Below, piece by piece: positions 51,033 to 59,472 of a stretch of DNA of 64,000 bases. Positions within the stretch are counted from its first letter, which is position 1; every line of letters starts with the position of its first letter. The stretch covers positions 1 to 64,000 of the forward strand of contig NZ_JAXHGM010000001.1 of assembly GCF_034808145.1 (NCBI RefSeq), read 5' to 3'. Source of the stretch: Halorubellus sp034808145 (GTDB taxonomy: Archaea > Halobacteriota > Halobacteria > Halobacteriales > Natrialbaceae). Below the pieces are notes generated by a model, which was given only the letters and a program-made list of their open reading frames with translations, ran no database searches and was not told the DNA's origin. A program made the translations under genes and the position numbers.

Positions 51033-52319
51033 ATGAGTACGCTCTGCGTATCCGGTGGGCGCGTCCTGCTCCCGGACCACGACGTCGTGCGGGCGGACGT
51101 GCTGGTCGACCAGACCGCGGGAACGATTCTGGAGGTGGGCGAGGACCTGTCGGGCGACGAGACGCTCGACGCCACCGGCTCGCTCGTGCTGCCGGGGCTC
51201 GTGAACGCGCACACGCACGCCGCGATGACGCTCCTGCGGGGTATCGCGGACGACAAACCGCTGGACGCGTGGCTCCGGGAGGACATCTGGCCGGTGGAGG
51301 CGGCGCTCACGAGCGAGGACGTCCGCGCCGGAACCGAGCTCGCGGCGGTGGAGATGATCCGGAGCGGGACGACCGCGTTCGCGGACATGTACTTCGAGTG
51401 CGAGGCGGTCGTCGACGCCGTCGACCGCGCCGGGCTCCGCGCGACCGTCGGGCACGGCGTCGTCACCGTCGGGAAGGACGACGAGGCCGCGCGCGCGGAC
51501 GCCGCCGAGTCCATCGCGGTCGCCGAGGAGCTCGACGGCGCGGCGGACGGCCGCGTGTCCACGGCGTTCATGCCGCACTCGCTCACCACCGTCGACCCCG
51601 AGATACTGCGCGAGCACGTCCGGAAGGCGCGCGAGGCAGGCGTGCCAGTGCACTTCCACGCGAACGAGACGACCGACGAGGTCGCGCCGATCGTCGACGA
51701 GTACGACCGCCGACCGCTGGCGTGGGCGCGCGAGCAGGGCCTCCTCGACGCCGAGGACTTCCTCGCGCACGGCGTCCACACGACGAGCGACGAGCACGAC
51801 CTGCTCGCCGAGACCGGCGCGGGCGTCGTGCACTGTCCGGCGTCGAACATGAAGCTCGCGAGCGGGATGGCGCCCGTGCAGGCGATGCGGGACGCGGGCG
51901 TGACGGTCGCGCTCGGCACCGACGGCGCCGCGTCGAACAACGACCTCGACGTCTTCGACGAGATGCGCGACGCCGCGATGCTCGGGAAGCTCGCCGCCGA
52001 CGACGCGAGCGCCGTCCCCGCCGGCGCCGTCGTCGAGATGGCGACCCGGGGCGGCGCCGACGTCCTCGGTATCGACTCCGGCCGGGTCGAGGCGGGCGCG
52101 AACGCCGACCTCGCCGTGCTCGACCTCGACGCCGCCCACCTCACGCCCGAGCACGACCTCGTCAGTCACCTCGCGTACGCCGCCCGCGGCAGCGACGTCC
52201 GCCACACCGTCTGCGACGGCGACGTCCTCATGCGCGACCGCGACCTCACCACGCTCGACGCCGCCGCCGTCCGCGAGCGCGCCAGCGACCACGCTACCGA
52301 ACTCGTCGAACGCGCCTGA
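51033..52319 (+). CDS. mtaD: 5-methylthioadenosine/S-adenosylhomocysteine deaminase
   Basis: Amidohydrolase of 428 residues. The metal site is visible: LVNAHTHAAMTLLRGIADD (HxH near residue 64), HFHANETTDE near 210, and GTDGAASNNDLD near 300 (the catalytic Asp). It deaminates MTA, SAH or related nucleosides, recycling the by-products of SAM-dependent methylation. Its product links with ahcY at 57473. The start at 51033 (MSTLCVSGG) is preferred; an ATG nine codons upstream is possible. Its last 154 bases overlap the opposite-strand pilin-like ORF. Confidence 0.9.
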   Translation: MSTLCVSGGRVLLPDHDVVRADVLVDQTAGTILEVGEDLSGDETLDATGSLVLPGLVNAHTHAAMTLLRGIADDKPLDAWLREDIWPVEAALTSEDVRAGTELAAVEMIRSGTTAFADMYFECEAVVDAVDRAGLRATVGHGVVTVGKDDEAARADAAESIAVAEELDGAADGRVSTAFMPHSLTTVDPEILREHVRKAREAGVPVHFHANETTDEVAPIVDEYDRRPLAWAREQGLLDAEDFLAHGVHTTSDEHDLLAETGAGVVHCPASNMKLASGMAPVQAMRDAGVTVALGTDGAASNNDLDVFDEMRDAAMLGKLAADDASAVPAGAVVEMATRGGADVLGIDSGRVEAGANADLAVLDLDAAHLTPEHDLVSHLAYAARGSDVRHTVCDGDVLMRDRDLTTLDAAAVRERASDHATELVERA

Positions 52320-53368
52320 CTCATCCAGCGTCCGGTCGCGGTCGCGTTCATCGCACTGACACCGGGTCCACTCCGGGACGCCGTCACGACCGGCGACGCC
52401 TCGTACACGCGGACGTTCCTGAACTGTGAGTTCGAGTACTCTCCCTCGTCCGGGTTCCCCGGGCAACTCGTCTGTGAGGTGGGTTCAACCCTGTCGTCGC
52501 AGTCCATGATGAACACGAGGTGGTTCGTCTGCCCCAGTCGCCCGTTGTCCCCGTACAGCTCTCCGATGGGGATTTCGTAGCGGACCCAGCCGTCGCCGAG
52601 GTCGTAGTAGTCGCCCGTGGCGCCCGAGACGCTGGAGACCTTCTTGCCCCATTTCTGGGTACCGAACACCCGCACGATCCTGTCTTCTACCTGGCTTTTG
52701 TTCTCCTGCAGGCCGATGCCGTGAATCTCGCCGCGCGCCGTGCTGTTGAACTCGAACGCGAGCATCGTTTCCTCGGTGACGTCGTACGAGTAATCGACGT
52801 ACTTCCACTGATTGCCCGAGAGCCGCACCGTCGCCCCGCCGGCTTCGACGGTCGTCTCGCCGGTACCGTCCTGTCTGGAGAGGAACGGCTTCGTCGGGTC
52901 GCCCGCCGCCATGTCGACGACGTCCGGCGATCCGGACGGAAGCGACACGGACCGTTCGACGACCACGGACCCGGACGGCCGATGGACGAGGTGGACGGTC
53001 GTCGGGCCGTCCAGCAGGAACGCCGTCCGCAGTTCGTCGCCCGCTTCTACGACGCCGCCGCTCGTCCCCGACCGGTCGTCGAACGCCGACAGCGGCGTGC
53101 GCGTCGTCGTCCCGGCGTCGCGCACGACGACGTCGAACTCGTCGACCGCGAGCGGGTCCCCGCCGTCGTGCCCGAGCACCAGTCGCTGTGCGTTCTCGCC
53201 GTCGGCGACCGCGGTCACCGTCACGCTCGCGGACGGCGCTCGCTCCTCGCCGGTCGGCGCCAGGTCGAACACGAACACGCCGGTCGCGCCAACCACGACG
53301 AGCGTCAACGCGACCATCAACAGCGTCCCCAGCGGCGACGTCGCCCCACGACCACTCCCCTTGCGCAT
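52166..53368 (-). CDS. archaeal pilin-type protein with extracellular domain, overlapping mtaD
   Basis: Protein of 400 residues from MRKGSGRGATSPLGT (53368). Residues about 9-36 match the archaeal type IV pilin N-terminus (TLLMVALTLVVVGATGVFVF). A beta-rich middle is followed by a C-terminal domain (about 185-325) with EIHGIGLQ, RIVRVFGTQKWG and QFRNVRVYE, which resembles secreted bacterial carbohydrate-binding-like beta-sandwich domains. After that domain the frame has no stop, so about 65-75 residues (Ser/Arg-rich) are read antisense into mtaD to TAG-equivalent at 52166. The stop may have been lost by mutation or sequencing error. Confidence 0.7.
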   Translation of the reverse strand: MRKGSGRGATSPLGTLLMVALTLVVVGATGVFVFDLAPTGEERAPSASVTVTAVADGENAQRLVLGHDGGDPLAVDEFDVVVRDAGTTTRTPLSAFDDRSGTSGGVVEAGDELRTAFLLDGPTTVHLVHRPSGSVVVERSVSLPSGSPDVVDMAAGDPTKPFLSRQDGTGETTVEAGGATVRLSGNQWKYVDYSYDVTEETMLAFEFNSTARGEIHGIGLQENKSQVEDRIVRVFGTQKWGKKVSSVSGATGDYYDLGDGWVRYEIPIGELYGDNGRLGQTNHLVFIMDCDDRVEPTSQTSCPGNPDEGEYSNSQFRNVRVYEASPVVTASRSGPGVSAMNATATGRWMSQARSTSSVAWSLARSRTAAASSVVRSRSRMRTSPSQTVWRTSLPRAAYAR

Positions 53369-53592
53369 ACGTCCCATCCACGCGCGACGGCAATGAAACG
53401 TTCGTTCGCTGACGTGCCCGACGGCGAACGCACGGCACTCCCGACCGAGGACGAACGCCCCGACCGAGACATGGTTGAACGACGAGAACGGTCCTTGAAC
53501 GTCCTAACGGTCTCTGGAGCCGTCTCAGTGGCCGGGTGAACGGAACGAACGAGGTGCCCGGTTTATGCAGGTATCCGCGTTGTTACCAGGTG

Positions 53593-54321
53593 ATGCCAGA
53601 CTCCAGAACGACCGCGCTGTTCGGCGTGCTCGTCATGCTGGTCGCCGCCGTCGGCCCGATGGTCGGCGCCGCCGCACCCACGGACACGACCGCGACGACA
53701 GCCATCGACGACGACACCGACCTCGCCGTCAGCCCAGACAACGAGACCGACGTCGATGAGAACGAGACCGACGTCGATGAGAACGAGACCGACGTCGATG
53801 AGAACGAGACGGACGAGGACGTGATGGACGGGAACGAGACGAGCTCCGAGGCGGCGATGAAGGAGTTCGTCGTCGGCCTCCAGCGCGTCATCGCGAACGC
53901 GACGAACGACACGAACGCGTCGGCGCCCGGTCGCGTCATCGCGTCGTACGTCGTCGCGAACAACCCCGGGAACGCGCCGGCCCACGCAGGGCCGCCGAGC
54001 GGCACCCCCGGCGCCGATGCGGGGAACGAGACGAACGCGTCCGCCGGCGGACCCCCCGAGGGAACGCCGGGCGCGAGCGCCGGGAACGGCTCCAGCGGCG
54101 GCCTGCCGAACGGGACGCCCGGTGGCGCACCGACCGGCAACGAGACGGACGACGGCGCACCCGGTAACGGCGGCGGGAACGGCAACGGCGGCGGGAACGG
54201 CAACGGCGGCGGGAATGGGAACGGCAACGGCCCGAAGCAGGTCACTGCCACGACCACCGTCGCAGCCGACCTCGCCGCACACGCCGCGGCCGCCGTGACC
54301 GCGACGCCGTTCGACTACTGA
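53593..54321 (+). CDS. secreted Asn/Gly-rich, sequon-dense protein
   Basis: Protein of 242 residues with a signal peptide (about 1-28, VLVMLVAAVGPMVGAAA). Three exact NETDVDE repeats (encoded by 21-bp copies at 53740-53802) and NGGG/NGN-rich repeats (18-bp copies at 54169-54222) frame a short helix (AAMKEFVVGLQRVI). About 13 N-x-S/T sequons predict heavy N-glycosylation. The last 30 residues are hydrophobic/Ala-rich and could be a membrane anchor. GGTTTATGC about 25 bases upstream is a candidate TATA. Function unknown; probably part of the cell envelope. Confidence 0.75.
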   Translation: MPDSRTTALFGVLVMLVAAVGPMVGAAAPTDTTATTAIDDDTDLAVSPDNETDVDENETDVDENETDVDENETDEDVMDGNETSSEAAMKEFVVGLQRVIANATNDTNASAPGRVIASYVVANNPGNAPAHAGPPSGTPGADAGNETNASAGGPPEGTPGASAGNGSSGGLPNGTPGGAPTGNETDDGAPGNGGGNGNGGGNGNGGGNGNGNGPKQVTATTTVAADLAAHAAAAVTATPFDY

Positions 54322-54544
54322 CACGGCACGCACCGGACAGGCCCAACCGACCCCTCACACCGCCCCGCGGACTCCGCAGCCCGACGGCACGGTCCTCTCC
54401 CCTCGCGGTGCCGCTTCTCTCCACTCGCGACGCACTCCCCCCGCGTCGTACCACTCGAACGACCCACAGCACCGCGACCGCGACACTACCACACCGCGAC
54501 GCCCGCACCCGCGACCGCCCTGCACATCGACCGAGACGAACACT
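54322..54544. other. spacer with no gene seen
   Basis: GC-rich spacer between the sequon-dense protein and the kinase 3-prime repeat. Reading frames here are Arg/Ser rich with no recognisable domain. Together with the repeat to 54643 it forms a 322-base spacer. Confidence 0.4.
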
Positions 54545-54646
54545 CGCCTGGCGGCGGCCGTAGAAGAGAACGACCCGTCAGTCTCCGCCGATTGCACAAC
54601 GAGAAACGGCCGCCTGGCGGCGGCCGTACAAGAGAACGACCAGTCA
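54545..54646. repeat. 36-bp direct repeat, 66 bases apart, at the 3-prime end of the kinase gene
   Basis: Bases 54545-54580 and 54611-54646 match at 34 of 36 positions; both contain GCCTGGCGGC and AAGAGAACGACC. The second copy ends in the kinase stop codon (TGA, minus strand, 54644-54646), and only it has the full hairpin arm. Confidence 0.7.
54606..54627 (-). terminator. terminator hairpin of the histidine kinase gene
   Basis: ACGGCCGCC (54606-54614) and GGCGGCCGT (54619-54627) form a perfect 9-bp stem. Read in the transcript the loop is GCCA and the stem is followed by TTTCTC. It is 17 bases past the stop codon, in the position of an intrinsic terminator. Confidence 0.55.
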
Positions 54647-57088
54647 ATCCGACACGAGTTCGGACTCCTCGACGCCCTCGACGGCGGCGGCCGCGAGCGG
54701 CAGTCGGACCGTGAACTTCGCGCCGCCGTCCGGGCGGTTCTCGACGTCGATCGTGCCATCGTAGGACGCCACGAGCTCGCGGACGAGGTACAGCCCGAAC
54801 CCGGTGCCCGGCGAATCGAAGCCCTTCTCGCCCTTCTCGAAGATGGCGTCGCGCATCGCCTCGTCGACCCCCGGGCCGTCGTCGGCGACCGTCACCACCG
54901 CCTCGTCACCGTCGACGCGAGCCGTCACCTCGACGGTCGGCTCCGGCGAGTCGTTGTGCTGGACCGCGTTCGACAACAGGTTCTCGAACACCTCCGGCAG
55001 GAGGTCGTTCCCGACGACGCGAACGTCCGGCGGCGGGTCGTACGCCACCGTCGCATCGTCGTACGCCTTCCGCGCCTTCTCCACCTCGCTCGACAGGACC
55101 GCATCCAGCACGACGGGCTCCGTCCGCTCGCCGTCCTCCTCCGTCAACACCTGCATGAACGACCGCATCGTCTCGATGAGGTCGACCATGTCCCGGACGC
55201 GCGACTGGACCGTCTCCAGGTGCTCCGCGACCTCCGGGTCGACGCGCCCCGACAGGAGGCCGGCGCGCGCCTCCACGACGTTCATCCCGTTCAGGAGGTT
55301 GTGCCGGATGATGCGGTTCATGAACTCCAGCCGCTCGCGCTCGTGCTCCAACTGCTGCTCGCGCTCCCGGCGCTCGGTCATGTCCCGCGTCACCTTCAGG
55401 AACCCGCGGAGGTCACCGTCCGCGTCCCGGAGCGCCGTGATGGACACCGTCGCCCAGAACCGCGACCCGTCCTTCCGGACGCGCCAGCCCTCCGTCTCCG
55501 TCCGCCCGAGCTCTCGCGCCTCCGACAGCAACCGCTCCGGCTCACCTGCCTCCCGAGCCGCCTCCGGGTAGAACATCCGGACGTGCTCGCCGAGGACCTC
55601 CGACGGCTCGTAGCCCTTGATCTGGCGTGCACCACGGTTCCAGGACGCCACGTGCCCGTCGGCGTTCAGGCGGAAGATCGCGTACTCCTCGACGTCACCG
55701 ACGAGCGACGCGAACTGCTCTCTGGTCTCCCGGAGCACCTGCTCGCGCTCGTCGCGCCGGCGCGCCAACGCCAGTTCGTTCCCGACCCAGTTCCCCATCA
55801 ACTCCAGGACCGTCATCTCCCAGTCGTCGACGGGCTCGCCCGGCTCCGGGCCGTAGAACGCGAGCGTCCCGTACTGCTCGCCGTCGACGTGCACGGGCAT
55901 CCCGACGTACGACTCCACGTCGACGTCCGCGTGCGACAGACAGTCCGTGAGCTCCGCCGCTTCCGCGGAGAGGTGCGCGAACCGCTGGCTCTCGCCCGTC
56001 TCGACGACGCGCCGACACACCGTGTCCGAGAGCGGGTACGTCTCGCCCTCCGCGAGCGGCCAGTCGCGCGGACTCGCCGCCCGAACGTGGACGTCCTCGT
56101 CCTCGACGCGCGCCAGCAGCGCGAACTCCAGACCGAGTTGCTTCCGACCGACGTCCAGCAGCGACGCGATGCGTTCGTCGACGTCCGCGGACCGATCCAT
56201 CAGGACGCCGTGAAGCTCACGGAGGACGCGCTCCCGGTCCTCGAGTCGCGCAGCCGTCTCCTTCTGCGCGGTCACGTCCGTGTAGTGCTCGATACGGCCG
56301 CCCTCGTAGAGCCCGGACTCGATGGGTCGACTCCGGTGCTCCAGCCAGCGTTCCTCGCGACCGTCACCCGGGAGGACGTGGCACTCGAACCGCTCCTCGC
56401 CCCGCGACCCGTCCGCGTCGTACACCGCTTCGAGTCGCTCGCGGAACCGGGTCGGTTCCGCGACCGCGGCCGCCGTCTCCGAGAGCACCTCGCGCTTCGG
56501 GCGCCCCATGATGGCGTCGCGGTCCACGCCGAAGTAGTCCGCGACGGCCTCGTTCACCCACACAACGTCGCCGTCGGCGTCCAGAACGAACAGCGCAACG
56601 TCACTGGAGTCGAGGACGTCCTCCGTCATCGACCGATACCGCTCCTCGCTGCGCTCCAGCTCGCGGCGGTCCTGCGAACGCATCACGCTGTAGATTCCGA
56701 TGAACGACCCGAGGACGAGCCCGACCGCGGCGTTACTCGACGCGATGACGCCCACGTCCGTCCCGTTCTGGTAGAACAACTGGATGCCGAGCACCCACGC
56801 CTGGAGCGCGAGCACGCCGGCGCTGACGACGAGGCTCCACGTCGCCACGCGGAGGACGTGCCTGCCGTTCCAGTCGTTCAGGTACAGCCAGCCGACGACC
56901 ACGCCGAACGCCACCAGGAGGAGCCCGGGGAACGAGAACTCGACGAGCGAGATGAAAAGCGACGCGCCGTCGCTCACGACGTCCGCGTACACGTCGTACA
57001 GCTGTGCGACCGCGACGACGACCCCGAGTGCGAGGAGGACGAACACGCCGATCCGCCGCTGGAGGTCGTCGCTGATGTCCATACTCAA
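54644..57088 (-). CDS. PAS-GAF-PAS sensor histidine kinase
   Basis: Membrane-bound two-component kinase of 814 residues. Residues about 1-130 hold four membrane segments. A PAS domain (LFVLDADGDVVWVNEAVADYF, about 165-275), a GAF domain (about 295-445) and a second PAS (AIFRLNADGHVASWNRGA, about 465-580) follow. The phospho-accepting helix is RIIRHNLLNGMNV near residue 600, and the ATPase has VFENLLSNAVQHND, DDGPGVDEA and GTGFGLYLV. No receiver domain is attached, and no response regulator is adjacent. The signal is unknown. An ATG two codons in is an alternative start. Confidence 0.9.
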   Translation of the reverse strand: MSMDISDDLQRRIGVFVLLALGVVVAVAQLYDVYADVVSDGASLFISLVEFSFPGLLLVAFGVVVGWLYLNDWNGRHVLRVATWSLVVSAGVLALQAWVLGIQLFYQNGTDVGVIASSNAAVGLVLGSFIGIYSVMRSQDRRELERSEERYRSMTEDVLDSSDVALFVLDADGDVVWVNEAVADYFGVDRDAIMGRPKREVLSETAAAVAEPTRFRERLEAVYDADGSRGEERFECHVLPGDGREERWLEHRSRPIESGLYEGGRIEHYTDVTAQKETAARLEDRERVLRELHGVLMDRSADVDERIASLLDVGRKQLGLEFALLARVEDEDVHVRAASPRDWPLAEGETYPLSDTVCRRVVETGESQRFAHLSAEAAELTDCLSHADVDVESYVGMPVHVDGEQYGTLAFYGPEPGEPVDDWEMTVLELMGNWVGNELALARRRDEREQVLRETREQFASLVGDVEEYAIFRLNADGHVASWNRGARQIKGYEPSEVLGEHVRMFYPEAAREAGEPERLLSEARELGRTETEGWRVRKDGSRFWATVSITALRDADGDLRGFLKVTRDMTERREREQQLEHERERLEFMNRIIRHNLLNGMNVVEARAGLLSGRVDPEVAEHLETVQSRVRDMVDLIETMRSFMQVLTEEDGERTEPVVLDAVLSSEVEKARKAYDDATVAYDPPPDVRVVGNDLLPEVFENLLSNAVQHNDSPEPTVEVTARVDGDEAVVTVADDGPGVDEAMRDAIFEKGEKGFDSPGTGFGLYLVRELVASYDGTIDVENRPDGGAKFTVRLPLAAAAVEGVEESELVSD

Positions 57089-57472
57089 TCATGGGTGGAG
57101 CGGACCGCAAAGACACCCCACCTAATTCTCTAGCCCTGACACTCTAACCGGGGCGACCGGCGCTGCTGCGGCTCGCTCCCGTCCTCCCCGCCGCCGTCGC
57201 CGAGTTCGGGAACCCCGTCGCGTTCACCGACCACCAGGTGCGTTCCCGGGGCCACCTCGCGTTCACCGGCAAGTGCGCGCTCGCTCGGAGCGACCGCATC
57301 GACCTCCGGGTACCGGCACCTCCGCACCCCGGTACCGACGAACCGACTGGGGGAAATCCGCGATAATCAGGCGCTGTTGGTCGCGATGCGGGGCGATTCG
57401 GGCTGGTGGACGCTGCACCGGGACGAATCCGGCTTCGGTAGGGTTTTGCCGTCGCCTCCGCTGGTATCGCCT
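57089..57472. other. spacer between kinase and ahcY, with one doubtful small ORF
   Basis: A 384-base spacer. A minus-strand frame at 57130-57327 (GTG start, 65 residues, including APGTHLVVGERDGVPELG) has a plausible protein-like middle, but the start is weak and no family is recognised. I do not call it as a gene. GGTTTTGCC about 25-33 bases before the ahcY ATG is the likely promoter of that gene. Confidence 0.45.
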
Positions 57473-58756
57473 ATGACAGACTACCCGTCGGTGACCGCGC
57501 AACTCGACGACCCCGACGCCGCTCGCGAAGAGGGCCGTCGGAAGATGGAGTGGGCGCGCCAGCACATGCCCATCCTCGAGGCGCTCCGCGAGGACTTCGA
57601 GGCCGACCAGCCCTTCGCCGGGCAGCGTATCGCGATGGCGATGCACGTCGAGGCGAAGACCGCGAACCTCGTCGAACTCCTCGCCGACGGCGGCGCGGAG
57701 GTCGCGATCACGGGCTGCAATCCCCTCAGCACGCACGACGACGTCTCCGCGGCACTGGACGCGCACGACGCCATCACGAGCTACGCGGTCCGCGGCGTGG
57801 ACGACGACGAGTACTACGAGGCCATCGAGGCGGTCATCGACGTCGACCCCACCGTCACCGTTGACGACGGCATGGACCTCGTCGCCGCCATCCACGAGGA
57901 CTACCCGGAGCTCATCGACAGCATCCTCGGCGGTGCCGAGGAGACGACGACGGGCGTCCACCGCCTGCGCGCGATGGACGACGACGACGCGCTCGACTAC
58001 CCCGTGTTCGCGGTGAACGACACGCCGATGAAGCGGCTGTTCGACAACGTCCACGGCACCGGCGAGTCGAGCCTCGCGAGCATCGCGATGACGACGAACC
58101 TCTCCTGGGCGGGGAAGAACGTCGTCGTCGCCGGCTACGGCTACTGCGGGAAGGGCGTCGCGCAGAAGGCCAGCGGCCAGAACGCGAACGTCGTCGTCAC
58201 GGAGGTCGAGCCCCGGCGCGCGCTCGAAGCGCACATGGAGGGCTACGACGTCATGCCGATGAGCGAGGCCGCCGAGATCGGCGACGTCTTCATCACGACC
58301 ACGGGGAACCGCGACGTCGTCGTCGACGAGCACTTCGAGCAGATGAAGGACGGCGTCCTCCTCGCGAACGCCGGCCACTTCGACATCGAGATCGACCTGG
58401 ACGCCCTCGACGACAAGGCCGTCGACCGCTACGAGGCCCGCGACGGCGTCGACGCCTACGAGATGGCCGACGGCCGCCGCCTGAACGTCCTCGCCGAAGG
58501 CCGCCTCGTGAACCTCGCCGCCCCCATCGCCCTCGGCCACCCCGTCGAGGTCATGGACCAGTCCTTCGGCATCCAGGCCGTCTGCGTCCGCGAACTCGTC
58601 GAGAACCCCGACGCGTACGACGCCGGCGTCCACGACGTCCCCGACGAACTCGACAAGGAGGTCGCCGAGATCAAGCTCGACGCCGAAGGCGTCGACTTCG
58701 ACGCGCTCACCGACGAACAAGCCGAGTACATGGGCAGCTGGCAGCACGGGACCTAA
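57473..58756 (+). CDS. ahcY: adenosylhomocysteinase (SAH hydrolase)
   Basis: Splits S-adenosylhomocysteine into adenosine and homocysteine, 427 residues. MAMHVEAKTANLVELLADGG near residue 57 is conserved; GKNVVVAGYGYCGKGVAQKA near 215 is the NAD-binding Rossmann loop; the C-terminus carries LVNLAAPIALGHPVEVMDQSF. Substrate-site residues appear intact. It disposes of the SAH made by the many methyltransferases, including those of cobalamin synthesis. The ATG at 57473 matches the usual N-terminus and the upstream T-rich element. Confidence 0.95.
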   Translation: MTDYPSVTAQLDDPDAAREEGRRKMEWARQHMPILEALREDFEADQPFAGQRIAMAMHVEAKTANLVELLADGGAEVAITGCNPLSTHDDVSAALDAHDAITSYAVRGVDDDEYYEAIEAVIDVDPTVTVDDGMDLVAAIHEDYPELIDSILGGAEETTTGVHRLRAMDDDDALDYPVFAVNDTPMKRLFDNVHGTGESSLASIAMTTNLSWAGKNVVVAGYGYCGKGVAQKASGQNANVVVTEVEPRRALEAHMEGYDVMPMSEAAEIGDVFITTTGNRDVVVDEHFEQMKDGVLLANAGHFDIEIDLDALDDKAVDRYEARDGVDAYEMADGRRLNVLAEGRLVNLAAPIALGHPVEVMDQSFGIQAVCVRELVENPDAYDAGVHDVPDELDKEVAEIKLDAEGVDFDALTDEQAEYMGSWQHGT

Positions 58757-58771
58757 CGGCCCGCCGAGCAT

Positions 58772-58793
58772 ACGGCGGCCGCCAGGCCGCCGT
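58772..58793 (+). terminator. terminator hairpin of ahcY
   Basis: ACGGCGGCC (58772-58780) and GGCCGCCGT (58785-58793) form a perfect 9-bp stem with the loop GCCA, followed by TTCCCC. It starts 15 bases after the ahcY stop codon. The loop and surrounding bases match the hairpins at 54606 and 35844. Confidence 0.6.
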
Positions 58794-58959
58794 TTCCCCG
58801 GAGTCGGTCGCGGTGCGGTCGTTGCGCGGTCGCGGTTCTGGGGGTGTCGTGGTGGTCTGCGTTCGGTTTCTCGCTGCCTGGTGTCTGGTGTTCGCAGCGC
58901 GGTTTCACTTTCACCCTGCTTTCCGGTGGTTTATGCGCGTCGGCGAGTGACGTGTGGTC

Positions 58960-59388
58960 ATGAGTGCGAGTCGGAAGGGGAATCGGCGTGAGCGCGAGCT
59001 CGTGAACGCGCTTGACGACGCCGGGTTCGCGGTGATGCGTGCGCCGGCGTCGGGGGCGGCGACCGAGCGCGAGCTCCCGGACGTGCTGGCGGGGAACGCC
59101 GAGGACTTCTACGCGATCGAGGCGAAGTCCTCGTCGGGGCGCCCCATCTACCTGGAGGGAGAGGAGGTCGAGAACCTCGTGTACTTCGCGCGGAACTTCG
59201 GCGCGAAACCACGTATCGCGGTGCGGTTCGACCGCGAGGACTGGTACTTCTTCCACCCGGGCGACCTCTACACGACCGACAAGGGGAGTTATCGCGTGAA
59301 GAAGGAGACGGCGCTCGCGGACGGGACGGACTTCGACGAGCTCGTCGGTGACACCGAGCGGACGAGCATCGGCGACTTCGACGACTGA
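58960..59388 (+). CDS. hjc: Holliday junction resolvase Hjc
   Basis: Archaeal resolvase of 142 residues. The nuclease-type motif is clear: RRERELVNALDDAGFAV at the N-terminus, then LPDVLAG (catalytic Asp) and AIEAKSSSG (E-x-K) near residues 40-55. It cleaves four-way junctions in recombination and replication repair. GGTTTATGC about 28 bases upstream is the candidate TATA. The C-terminal 35 residues are acidic. An ATG two codons earlier is possible. Confidence 0.93.
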   Translation: MSASRKGNRRERELVNALDDAGFAVMRAPASGAATERELPDVLAGNAEDFYAIEAKSSSGRPIYLEGEEVENLVYFARNFGAKPRIAVRFDREDWYFFHPGDLYTTDKGSYRVKKETALADGTDFDELVGDTERTSIGDFDD

Positions 59389-59472
59389 GGGACGGACGGG
59401 TCGCTCGTCGGTGATCGCCGGCAGCGAGAACGCGGGGGATGACAGGATAGCGCCGGCGTCGGTCCGGCGTCG

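Noticed and set aside
57130..57327. 65-residue minus-strand ORF between kinase and ahcY
   Set aside because: Weak GTG start, no family recognised, though the middle has a protein-like reading; left as uncalled.
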